In this document: positions 16,012 to 22,450 of the stretch, piece by piece | Layout: each line of letters starts with the position of its first letter | Numbering within the stretch: position 1 is the first letter of the stretch | Assembly (NCBI GenBank): GCA_934438135.1 | Contig: CAKSBP010000047.1 | Span: 1 to 22,450, forward strand | DNA from: an uncultured Clostridium sp. | Lineage (GTDB): Bacteria; Bacillota; Clostridia; Lachnospirales; Lachnospiraceae | Direction: 5' to 3' | DNA length: 22,450 nt | Made by a program: the position numbers and the translations under genes | Notes under the pieces: generated by a model | Seen by the model: only the letters and a program-made list of their open reading frames with translations | Told to the model about the DNA's origin: nothing | Database searches by the model: none

Positions 16012-16440
16012 TTAGAAACTCAAACCAAACTCAGACATATGATCTGCAATTTCATCCATATTTTCATAACTGTTATTAGCATCCCAGCGCTCTTTACTCC
16101 ATAATTCTATTTTGCTCAAAACTCCTACAAATACTACATCCTTTTCTAACCCAGCATGTTCCCTCAATTTTGTTGGAAGCAGTATTCTTCCTTGCTTATC
16201 TGGCTCTACCATAGCGGCACCTGCCATAAAATAGCGCTGTAACTGTCTGGCTTCTTTATTCCCAGGAAGTTTCTTAAGTTCGTTTACGAAGTTCATCCAT
16301 TCTTCATTCGGGTACACAAATAAACAGCCATCTAAGCCTAGCGTTACAACGAACTCCTCGCCTAATTCAGCTCGAAATTTAGATGGCATGATGATTCTGC
16401 CTTTGGCATCAATCGTATGATTATATTCACCCATGAACAT
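16012..16440 (-). CDS. mraZ: Transcriptional regulator MraZ
   Basis: Ring-forming DNA-binding regulator of the dcw cluster, 142 residues with two SpoVT/AbrB-like halves. MGEYNHTIDAKGRIIMPSKFR is the N-terminal signature (split here as GEYNHTIDAKGR and IIMPSKFR), and the second half repeats the pattern as VEPDKQGRILLPTKLR. The frame is open back to an ATG at 16461, but the SD-like AGGTGG lies inside that extension, 5 bases before the ATG at 16440; starting there also gives the usual family length. Three GTGGWG boxes just upstream match the kind of repeats that MraZ binds in other bacteria, so negative autoregulation is likely. Confidence 0.95.
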   Translation of the reverse strand: MFMGEYNHTIDAKGRIIMPSKFRAELGEEFVVTLGLDGCLFVYPNEEWMNFVNELKKLPGNKEARQLQRYFMAGAAMVEPDKQGRILLPTKLREHAGLEKDVVFVGVLSKIELWSKERWDANNSYENMDEIADHMSEFGLSF

Positions 16441-16485
16441 GAACTCCACCTGCCTTAGCATGTTTCACTTTTTGGAGGGATAATC

Positions 16486-16511
16486 CACCACTTCCCACCA
16501 CTTTGCTCCAC
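16486..16511 (-). promoter_or_regulatory. MraZ box array: three GTGGWG repeats at 10-bp period
   Basis: On the minus strand GTGGAG (16511-16506), GTGGTG (16501-16496) and GTGGTG (16491-16486) start exactly 10 bases apart, so all face the same side of the helix. MraZ of several bacteria binds short direct repeats with a fixed spacing near the mraZ start, which fits a ring-shaped protein. The array lies at or just after the predicted transcription start. A further GTGGAG at 16449-16444 overlaps the mraZ ribosome binding site but is not in phase and may just be that site. Confidence 0.75.
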
Positions 16512-16521
16512 ATGTGTTATA

Positions 16522-16550
16522 ATTTTAAACCTTTTTTAATAAATGATCAA
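16522..16550 (-). promoter_or_regulatory. Predicted sigma-A promoter of mraZ
   Basis: On the minus strand TTGATC (16550-16545), a 17-base spacer and TAAAAT (16527-16522). An alternative -10 box TATAAC sits just downstream (16521-16516) but has only a poor -35 partner. In both cases transcription would begin at the edge of the MraZ boxes. The promoter follows the lgt terminator closely. Confidence 0.5.
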
Positions 16551-16559
16551 GTTAAACGT

Positions 16560-16612
16560 AAAAAAAATAGCAAATAATTACGACATAAAGTTGTAACTAT
16601 TGCTATTTTTTT
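16560..16612 (-). terminator. Terminator between lgt and mraZ
   Basis: On the minus strand AAAAAATAGCAATAGTTAC pairs with GTAATTATTTGCTATTTTTT around a short loop, with a small bulge, and ends in eight T residues. The flanking A and T runs make it near symmetric. It separates the prkC-lgt operon from the mraZ promoter. Confidence 0.8.
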
Positions 16613-16639
16613 AAGCTGTTTTTTAAGCATATTGTCTAA

Positions 16640-17500
16640 TTATTTTAGTTTTTGCACTCTTTTTCTTCCGACTAAAGTCCCACATACAGAAATGGCAACT
16701 AATAATCCAGCCAGCAGCTGTGAAACCGGAATACTAGTTCCCCACAGCAGAAGCTGATCGGTACGAAGTCCTTCAATCCAAAGCCTTCCCAAACCATATC
16801 CTCCAAGATACCAAAGGAAAAGTTCTCCGTCAAACTTTTTATGATTTGTATAAAGAAGAATCACGATTAATACCATCAGGTTCCATACAGATTCATAAAA
16901 AAACGTTGGGTGCACCTGAATAAAACCATCCACCACATGTCCTTCCAGTTTCTGGGCAGATGCATCTGACATATGAAGCACTGCTTCACTCCATGGAAGT
17001 CTCATGGCAAACAGATTATCGGTATAACCACCGAATGCTTCCTTATTAAAGAAGTTCCCCCATCTTCCAATAATCTGCCCAACTAAAAGACCTGCACATG
17101 CAGTATCTGTCAATAACCAGAACGAAAGCTTTTTTACTCTGGAATAAACATAAGCTGTCAGGACTCCACCAATGACACCACCATAAATAGCAAGTCCGCC
17201 AGTTCTTAAATTGAGTATACGAAGAGGATTATACGAAAATTCATCCCATGCAAAAATGACATAATAAATTCTCGCACCAATAACAGAAAAAATAACTGCG
17301 TACAAGGCAAAGTCAAGATAAATATCCTTGTCCTGGCCCGTTCGTTTTGCCTGCCACTCTGCCGTCAAATACCCAAGTATCATGCCAATTGAAATAATAA
17401 TTCCATAAAATGCAATCCGGAAACCAAATATATCAAATCCACTAACAAGATTTTTTATATAAATTCCCAGATGGGGAAAATCTACCTCACATCCTGTCAT
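16640..17500 (-). CDS. lgt: Phosphatidylglycerol--prolipoprotein diacylglyceryl transferase Lgt
   Basis: Membrane enzyme that attaches diacylglycerol from phosphatidylglycerol to the lipobox cysteine of prolipoproteins. The 286 residues contain about seven membrane segments. Family motifs are GARIYYVIF, GGLAIYGGVIGG (101-112), the Lgt signature GRWGNFFNKEAFG (145-157, with Arg146), HPTFFYESVWNL and YGLGRLWIEGLRTD. Tyr106 stands where the Escherichia coli enzyme has His103; I recall this substitution from other Clostridia, so it is not taken as a defect. The ATG is 18 bases after ychF, with a weak GGTG site. It is the last gene before a terminator. Confidence 0.96.
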   Translation of the reverse strand: MTGCEVDFPHLGIYIKNLVSGFDIFGFRIAFYGIIISIGMILGYLTAEWQAKRTGQDKDIYLDFALYAVIFSVIGARIYYVIFAWDEFSYNPLRILNLRTGGLAIYGGVIGGVLTAYVYSRVKKLSFWLLTDTACAGLLVGQIIGRWGNFFNKEAFGGYTDNLFAMRLPWSEAVLHMSDASAQKLEGHVVDGFIQVHPTFFYESVWNLMVLIVILLYTNHKKFDGELFLWYLGGYGLGRLWIEGLRTDQLLLWGTSIPVSQLLAGLLVAISVCGTLVGRKRVQKLK

Positions 17501-17518
17501 GCAGTTTCACCATCCATT

Positions 17519-18616
17519 CTATACATTGAAACGGAATAATATGACATCACCATCCTGTACTACGTAATCCTTTCCTTCCAGACGAACAAGACCTTTTTCT
17601 TTAGCTGCCATCATGCTTCCACATTCTATTAAACTATCATAATCTACAATCTCGGCACGGATAAATCCACGTTCAAAATCTGTATGAATCTTACCAGCTG
17701 CCTGAGGTGCTTTTGTTCCTTTTTTAATTGTCCAGGCTCTTGTTTCCTGCTCTCCTGCTGTCAGATAACTGATTAAACCTAATAAAGAATAAGAAGCACG
17801 GATTAATTTATCGAGTCCAGATTCTTTCAATCCTAAGTCTTCTAAAAATTCTTTTTTCTCATCATCATCTAATTCAGAAATTTCCTGTTCAATCTGTGCA
17901 CAGACTACAAATACCTCAGAATGTTCATTTTCTGCAAATTCACGAACACGTTTTACGTTTTCATTATTCGCACCATCATCTGCAAGATCATCTTCACTTA
18001 CATTTGCCGCATAGATTACCGGTTTAGCTGTCAGTAACTGGTATCCCTTCAGCCATTCGATTTCATCTTCATCTTCAATAGAAAGGCTCTTCGCCATCCT
18101 TCCTTCTTCCAGATGAGCTTTCAGACGCTGGCAGAATTCAACTTCCTTCGCAAGTTCTTTGTCATTTCTTGCACCTTTCGAAGCTCTTGCAATTCTTCTT
18201 TCAATCATTTCCATATCAGAGAAGATTAACTCTAAGTTAATGGTTTCAATATCTCTTAATGGATCAATAGATCCATCTACATGGATAATATTTGTATCTT
18301 CAAAACAACGTACAACATGAACGATCGCATCTACTTCACGAATATTTGCAAGGAACTGGTTTCCAAGCCCTTCTCCTTTAGAAGCACCTTTTACAAGTCC
18401 TGCAATATCAACAAACTCGATTGCAGCTGGTAAAACCTTCTTTGAGTTGTACATTTTGCTTAATACGTTTAATCTCTCATCTGGTACCGTAACAACCCCG
18501 ACATTTGGATCGATTGTACAGAATGGATAGTTTGCAGATTCTGCTCCTGCTTTTGTTAATGAATTAAATAATGTACTTTTTCCTACATTTGGTAATCCAA
18601 CAATTCCTAATTTCAT
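17519..18616 (-). CDS. ychF: Redox-regulated ATPase YchF (Obg/OLA1 family)
   Basis: Cytoplasmic ribosome-associated P-loop ATPase of 365 residues. GLPNVGKS (7-14) is the P-loop, and DIAGLV at 70-75 is the G3 motif, followed by KGASKGEGLGNQFL. The usual NKxD specificity motif is replaced by NVSE, as is normal in this family, which prefers ATP over GTP. A coiled-coil insertion and a C-terminal TGS domain (about 280-365, including FERGFIRAEIVDYDSLIECG) complete the protein. AGAGGT seven bases upstream supports the ATG. It lies 39 bases after thiN and 18 bases before lgt in one apparent operon. Confidence 0.97.
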   Translation of the reverse strand: MKLGIVGLPNVGKSTLFNSLTKAGAESANYPFCTIDPNVGVVTVPDERLNVLSKMYNSKKVLPAAIEFVDIAGLVKGASKGEGLGNQFLANIREVDAIVHVVRCFEDTNIIHVDGSIDPLRDIETINLELIFSDMEMIERRIARASKGARNDKELAKEVEFCQRLKAHLEEGRMAKSLSIEDEDEIEWLKGYQLLTAKPVIYAANVSEDDLADDGANNENVKRVREFAENEHSEVFVVCAQIEQEISELDDDEKKEFLEDLGLKESGLDKLIRASYSLLGLISYLTAGEQETRAWTIKKGTKAPQAAGKIHTDFERGFIRAEIVDYDSLIECGSMMAAKEKGLVRLEGKDYVVQDGDVILFRFNV

Positions 18617-18655
18617 AATGATACCTCTTTCTCTTTCTGTTAAGAATTCACTGTC

Positions 18656-19336
18656 TCAATCTCTTGCCTCTATTACAAGGAAAATTCCTTCTTTAAAGTC
18701 AATCACAGCTTCTTTCTCTGTCACTTCATTACTGATTCCTAAACTCTCACCCATCCGCATTGTCTTTTTACAAAGAGGATACTTAAATCCGGTAAGAGTT
18801 ACATCTGTTACCTCTTGTGTAAATGGAATCAGAGAAAGATATGTTCCATACAGCCTGTCTTTCTGAAGTGTCATGCCTTTTTTAATCATATAAATTTTAT
18901 TATATGAATCTATTATATATGTTTCCACCTGTGCTTGCAATGCCTTGTACAAAATATGGAGATTTCCAAGAGTATGATCAAGCCTGGTCCCAGTAGCACC
19001 AAACAGATAAATGCTTTCTGGATGCTTCTCTATGGCATACTCCAGTGCAATATCTGTATCAGTATTATCTTTTATAGGATCAAATGCCCGGATTTCAATT
19101 TCTGGTTTTCTCTGATATTCTGCTAAAATTTGTGGTTCAATCGTATCAAAATCCCCGACAATGTAATCAACCGTTAATTTTTCTTCCCATGCTGTCTTAA
19201 GTCCTCCATCCACACAAAGAAGCTTTGCATCTTTACATTGGCGGATATACTCTTTCAAGAGTTCTCTATCAATACGGCCTCCAGATAAAATATAAATCCG
19301 CTTGGGATTTTTCTTATTTTCTTTCGGATTCCACAT
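18656..19336 (-). CDS. thiN: Thiamine pyrophosphokinase
   Basis: Cytoplasmic enzyme that makes thiamine diphosphate from thiamine and ATP; 226 residues. Motifs of the family are CVDGG (41-45), the acidic GDFDT (61-65), KDNTDTD (89-95) and GATGTRLDHTLGN (113-125). The start ATG lies inside the end of rpe (23-base overlap in another frame) and has GAGGTG nine bases upstream. The order rsgA-rpe-thiN after prkC is the same as in Bacillus, where thiN was called yloS. No thiamine riboswitch is seen, as expected for a gene deep in an operon. Confidence 0.94.
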   Translation of the reverse strand: MWNPKENKKNPKRIYILSGGRIDRELLKEYIRQCKDAKLLCVDGGLKTAWEEKLTVDYIVGDFDTIEPQILAEYQRKPEIEIRAFDPIKDNTDTDIALEYAIEKHPESIYLFGATGTRLDHTLGNLHILYKALQAQVETYIIDSYNKIYMIKKGMTLQKDRLYGTYLSLIPFTQEVTDVTLTGFKYPLCKKTMRMGESLGISNEVTEKEAVIDFKEGIFLVIEARD

Positions 19337-19985
19337 GCCTAAACACCTCTTTGAATGCTTTTACATTTTCATCTGCATTTCCACCAAATACAGCAGTTCC
19401 AGCAACCAGCACATTGGCTCCGGCATAAAGAATCTCTTCTGCATTCGTAAAGTTTACACCACCATCAACCTGAATATCCGTAGAAAGCCCTCTTTCCTTT
19501 ATCATATTGGAAAGTTCTTCAAGCTTTCGAATGGTAGATGGAATAAACTTCTGTCCGCCAAATCCAGGATTTACACTCATTAAAAGAACCATGTCCAAAT
19601 CTTCCAGGACATAATCAAGTGCAGATAATGGAGTAGCTGGATTTAATGCCACGCTCGCTTTTACTCCTGCATCCTTAATTGCCATAACGGTACGGTTTAA
19701 ATGACGACAGGCTTCTGCATGTACGGTAATTAAATCTGCACCGCATGCCACAAAGTCATCAATATAACGAGACGGTTCCTCAATCATCAGATGCACATCA
19801 AATTCTCTCTTTGTTACACTTCGTATGGATTTTATAACAGGCATTCCAAAAGAAATACTTGGTACAAAACTGCCGTCCATAACGTCAATATGAACCATTT
19901 CGGCTCCTGCCTTATCAATCTTTTCTACTTCACTTCCAAGTTTCGCAAAATCTGCTGCTAATAATGATGGTGCCAGTTTATACAT
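19314..19985 (-). CDS. rpe: Ribulose-phosphate 3-epimerase
   Basis: TIM-barrel enzyme of the pentose phosphate pathway, interconverting ribulose 5-phosphate and xylulose 5-phosphate. In 223 residues it has APSLLAADFAKLG, the metal-binding HIDVMDGSFVPSISFG (32-47), HLMIEEP, VNPGFGGQKFI (phosphate binding) and QVDGGVNFTNA. An in-frame GTG at 19994 would add three residues but is part of the AGGGTG site that lies six bases before the ATG at 19985. It follows rsgA at once and overlaps thiN. Confidence 0.97.
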   Translation of the reverse strand: MYKLAPSLLAADFAKLGSEVEKIDKAGAEMVHIDVMDGSFVPSISFGMPVIKSIRSVTKREFDVHLMIEEPSRYIDDFVACGADLITVHAEACRHLNRTVMAIKDAGVKASVALNPATPLSALDYVLEDLDMVLLMSVNPGFGGQKFIPSTIRKLEELSNMIKERGLSTDIQVDGGVNFTNAEEILYAGANVLVAGTAVFGGNADENVKAFKEVFRHVESERK

Positions 19986-20000
19986 GATATTCACCCTATC

Positions 20001-20879
20001 CTAGTATTTTCGTTGCTGCTTTAATTCTTCATATAATGCTACATAATTTTCATAACGGCTCCGGCTGATTTTTCCTTCTTCCAATACTGCCTTTACACCG
20101 CACTGTGGCTCATTTACATGAACACATCCATTAAATTTACAGTATGGTTCATACTGTTTAAATTCCGTAAAATAATCTTTTAATTCTTGATATTCAATTC
20201 CTTCAATATAAAGAGAAGTAAAACCTGGAGTATCCATAATGTAGGAATTTCCTGAAACGTGGAACAGTTCAGAATGTCTGGTCGTATGTTTTCCACGTTC
20301 AATTTTACGACTGATGTCCCCAGTTTCCATATTTGCTTCTGGTTTTACCTTATTAATAATAGAGGACTTTCCGACACCGGAAGGTCCTGCTAAAACAGTC
20401 GTTTTATTTTCCAGTAATGCATGAAATGCATCCATTCCTTCTTCCGTAACAGTACTTGTAAAAATTACCGGGTAACCACATTTTTCATACATTTCCCGTA
20501 ATTCCTGCTCTTTTTCCAGTTCAATAATATCCCGTTTATTAAAACAGATGCTGCAGGGAACCCCCTGCTTCTGCATCATAATTAAAAAACGATCCAGCAT
20601 ATTAAAGTTAGGATCCGGCTTTGCCGCTGCAAAAATAATAACAGCCTGATCCACATTTGCTACAGCAGGACGGATTAATTGATTCTTTCGTTCCAGTACT
20701 TTAATAATATTTCCTGTCTGGGCTGATTTGTCAAGTACTTCAATCTCTACGTTATCGCCAACCAGAGGTTTTATCTTTTTATTCCGGAATACGCCCTTTG
20801 CCTTACATTCATACACCACATTCCCTGGTGTATGAACATAATAAAATCCAGCAATTCCTTTTACTATCTTTCCTATCAT
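20001..20879 (-). CDS. rsgA: Ribosome small subunit-dependent GTPase RsgA
   Basis: Circularly permuted GTPase that checks maturation of the 30S subunit; 292 residues. An N-terminal OB fold (about 1-68) is followed by the permuted G motifs in the order G4 NKRD (114-117), G1 GPSGVGKS (165-172), a switch region with GKHTTRHSELF, and G3 DTPGF (216-220). A C-terminal zinc site uses Cys247, Cys252, His254 and Cys260. The ATG overlaps the prkC stop codon as ATGA, so translation is coupled. Next to prkC in most Firmicutes; in Bacillus the gene (yloQ/cpgA) is also linked to cell wall phenotypes and its product is a PrkC substrate. Confidence 0.97.
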   Translation of the reverse strand: MIGKIVKGIAGFYYVHTPGNVVYECKAKGVFRNKKIKPLVGDNVEIEVLDKSAQTGNIIKVLERKNQLIRPAVANVDQAVIIFAAAKPDPNFNMLDRFLIMMQKQGVPCSICFNKRDIIELEKEQELREMYEKCGYPVIFTSTVTEEGMDAFHALLENKTTVLAGPSGVGKSSIINKVKPEANMETGDISRKIERGKHTTRHSELFHVSGNSYIMDTPGFTSLYIEGIEYQELKDYFTEFKQYEPYCKFNGCVHVNEPQCGVKAVLEEGKISRSRYENYVALYEELKQQRKY

Positions 20880-22450
20880 TTGCTTTCCACCTTAGTAAAT
20901 GTTACCTTGATTGGACCCCCCACTGGTGTGCCATTTAAATACATCTGAAGTGATCCGGCGGATTCATCGAATCCTTCAAAACTAATGCTGAATGGGAATT
21001 GTGTTCCATCACACTCTTCACTATATACGGTCTTGGTATTACCGCTCTGGCTCAGTACAATTTCAATTTTTCCACTTTCATCATCTGATTCAAATGGATT
21101 ATGGCTGATCGTTGCACTACTTGTATATTTATACGTTTTTTCCTCTTCCTTTTTTCCACGGCTGATGGTAATATTCACGCTGCTTCCCTGTTTTACACTG
21201 CTTCCAACCGTATAAGACTGCAAAATCACCTGATCTTTTGCAACATTGTCCGAATAATCAAAGGAAACCTTTCCAAGGGAAAGACCTGCCTTTTCCAGTG
21301 CAGACTTTGCCTGGCTTTCTGTCATTCCAGATAAATCTGGAACAGTACTGTTCTTCTGTTCTGGTCCTTTGCTGACATAAACTGTCACAGTAGAACCATA
21401 ATCCACAGAACTTCCTGCAGAAGGATAGGTCTTTACAACATTTCCTTCATCAACCGTATCGCTGTATACCTGCTGTTTATATACACGGAATCCAGCGGAT
21501 TTCAATGCACTTTCTGCGTTGCTGTAACTAGAGCCACGGACTTCTTTTACAGTTACCTTGCTGCTCACAGATGCACTTGGTGATGCCTCTGGTTTTTTAC
21601 TGACAACCAGTGTAATAATAGTGCCTTCTTTTACTTCGTCTCCATCTTCCGGATCCTGTGAAATAACAACCCCATTTTCATAAGTAGTAGATTCCTGTGT
21701 TTCAATCTCAACTTTCAGATTCTTTGCAGATAAAATTTCTTCCGCATCGGACTGTGTTTCTCCAACTACTTTTGGGACAGAAACTTTTCCATCTGTATCA
21801 ACAGATGCCTCTGGCGATGCCAATGCCTCTGTTGATGTAGTTGGTTCTTCCGGCAGTTCTACTTTACCATTTCCACCTAATACAACTTTTGCAATAATAA
21901 ACACAATGATACAGATTAAAATAATTGCAGCAATGATTCCTCCAGCTACCATAAGCTTTTCTACTTTGGGATCTACATCACTGTCGTCCTCTTCCTCTGT
22001 TTCATCTTCTAATTCTTCTAATTCCTCTTCTGTCTCCGATTCTTCCGTTTCATGGAATACAGCCTGATTCGGTACTTCTTTGGATGCACTCTTAATATGG
22101 CTGATTTCGTCATCAGATATGTGAATCGTAGGTGAATCATTAATCACCATTGGCGGAATCTTTACAAAATCATCATTTGGATTTGTAATTGCCTTGCGCA
22201 GATCTTTAATCAATTCTGTAACGGATGTATAGCGTCTCTCCGGCTTCTTCTGCATACATTTCTGTACAATCTTATCCAAAGCAATTGGTATCTCTGGATC
22301 CACTTCCCGCAAAGGAACGGCTTCCCCCTGTATATGAAGAAGTGCAACAGAAATTGTATTATCTCCAGTAAATGGTACTCTTCCACATAACATTTCATAC
22401 ATCGTGATACCTAATGAATAAATGTCACTCTTTTCATCACTGTATCCACC
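20876..22450 (-). CDS. prkC: PASTA-domain Ser/Thr protein kinase PrkC (5' end missing)
   Basis: Membrane receptor kinase that senses muropeptides or lipid II. The gene runs off the right edge; the frame is open to base 22450, adding 16 codons (GGYSDEKSDIYSLGIT) before the first visible ATG. The fragment of 524 residues starts in kinase subdomain VIII-IX with the invariant Asp of SDIYSLG. Missing are the P-loop, catalytic HRD and DFG parts. Then come the C-lobe ending with subdomain XI KPERRYTS, an acidic juxtamembrane stretch rich in Glu and Asp (about 133-160), one membrane segment (about 167-192), three PASTA domains (about 222-286, 297-362, 368-432) and an extra C-terminal beta-rich region of about 90 residues. 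The stop overlaps rsgA by four bases. A prpC phosphatase gene would be expected upstream, outside the window. Confidence 0.96.
   Translation of the reverse strand, partial: GGYSDEKSDIYSLGITMYEMLCGRVPFTGDNTISVALLHIQGEAVPLREVDPEIPIALDKIVQKCMQKKPERRYTSVTELIKDLRKAITNPNDDFVKIPPMVINDSPTIHISDDEISHIKSASKEVPNQAVFHETEESETEEELEELEDETEEEDDSDVDPKVEKLMVAGGIIAAIILICIIVFIIAKVVLGGNGKVELPEEPTTSTEALASPEASVDTDGKVSVPKVVGETQSDAEEILSAKNLKVEIETQESTTYENGVVISQDPEDGDEVKEGTIITLVVSKKPEASPSASVSSKVTVKEVRGSSYSNAESALKSAGFRVYKQQVYSDTVDEGNVVKTYPSAGSSVDYGSTVTVYVSKGPEQKNSTVPDLSGMTESQAKSALEKAGLSLGKVSFDYSDNVAKDQVILQSYTVGSSVKQGSSVNITISRGKKEEEKTYKYTSSATISHNPFESDDESGKIEIVLSQSGNTKTVYSEECDGTQFPFSISFEGFDESAGSLQMYLNGTPVGGPIKVTFTKVESK

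Noticed and set aside
16640..17500. Tyr106 of Lgt in place of the Escherichia coli His103 as a sign of inactivation
   Set aside because: All other signatures are intact, and I recall the same substitution in other Clostridia Lgt proteins.
17519..18616. Missing NKxD motif in YchF as a sign of a defective GTPase
   Set aside because: The altered G4 motif (NVSE) is typical of the YchF/OLA1 family, which uses ATP.
1..22450. CRISPR arrays, tRNA or rRNA genes, intact insertion sequences or prophage genes
   Set aside because: None was seen on either strand; the coding regions are continuous conserved housekeeping and sporulation genes.

Overview
The window looks like a chromosomal segment of a spore-forming, AT-rich Clostridia bacterium, most likely family Lachnospiraceae. 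The grounds are the gene order, the protein sequences (for example FtsZ beginning MLEIKTNE and a YlmC/YmxH protein beginning MRICDLRQ) and the sporulation sigma genes next to ftsZ. Every recognisable intact gene lies on the minus strand, so transcription runs from high to low coordinates.

Layout in the direction of transcription: (1) 22450-16640 is a housekeeping operon of prkC (5' end outside the window), rsgA, rpe, thiN, ychF and lgt, with short gaps or overlaps, closed by a hairpin terminator at 16560-16612. (2) 16440-10577 is the first part of the division and cell wall (dcw) cluster: mraZ, rsmH, an ftsL-like gene and two class B penicillin-binding proteins (PBP2/FtsI type and SpoVD type). 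It is preceded by a promoter and three GTGGWG boxes with a 10-bp period that fit MraZ autoregulation. (3) 10472-4817 holds mraY, murD, ftsW/spoVE, murA and ftsQ/divIB, starting from a near-consensus sigma-A promoter. (4) ftsZ (4681-3443) has its own promoter and is followed by a strong terminator. (5) 3367-3170 is a small decayed remnant that resembles the C-terminal part of a group II intron reverse transcriptase/maturase. (6) 3036-139 is the sporulation block spoIIGA, sigE, sigG and ylmC, ending in a terminator at 92-126.

Functionally, the wall genes make and flip-side polymerise lipid-linked precursor (MurA, MurD, MraY, FtsW, PBPs), FtsZ/FtsQ/FtsL build the divisome, and PrkC reads muropeptide or lipid II through PASTA domains. 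SpoIIGA is the membrane aspartic protease that activates pro-sigma-E, the product of the next gene; sigma-G follows, and ylmC has a good sigma-E-type promoter. Several start codons were moved from the longest reading frame on the basis of Shine-Dalgarno (SD) position.

No clearly novel system was found. The most interesting points are the intron-derived scar between ftsZ and spoIIGA, a spoIIG-like promoter with an abnormally long spacer, a KTG-to-KTA change in the SpoVD active site, the MraZ box array, and the absence of murE, murF, murG and ftsA from this dcw cluster.
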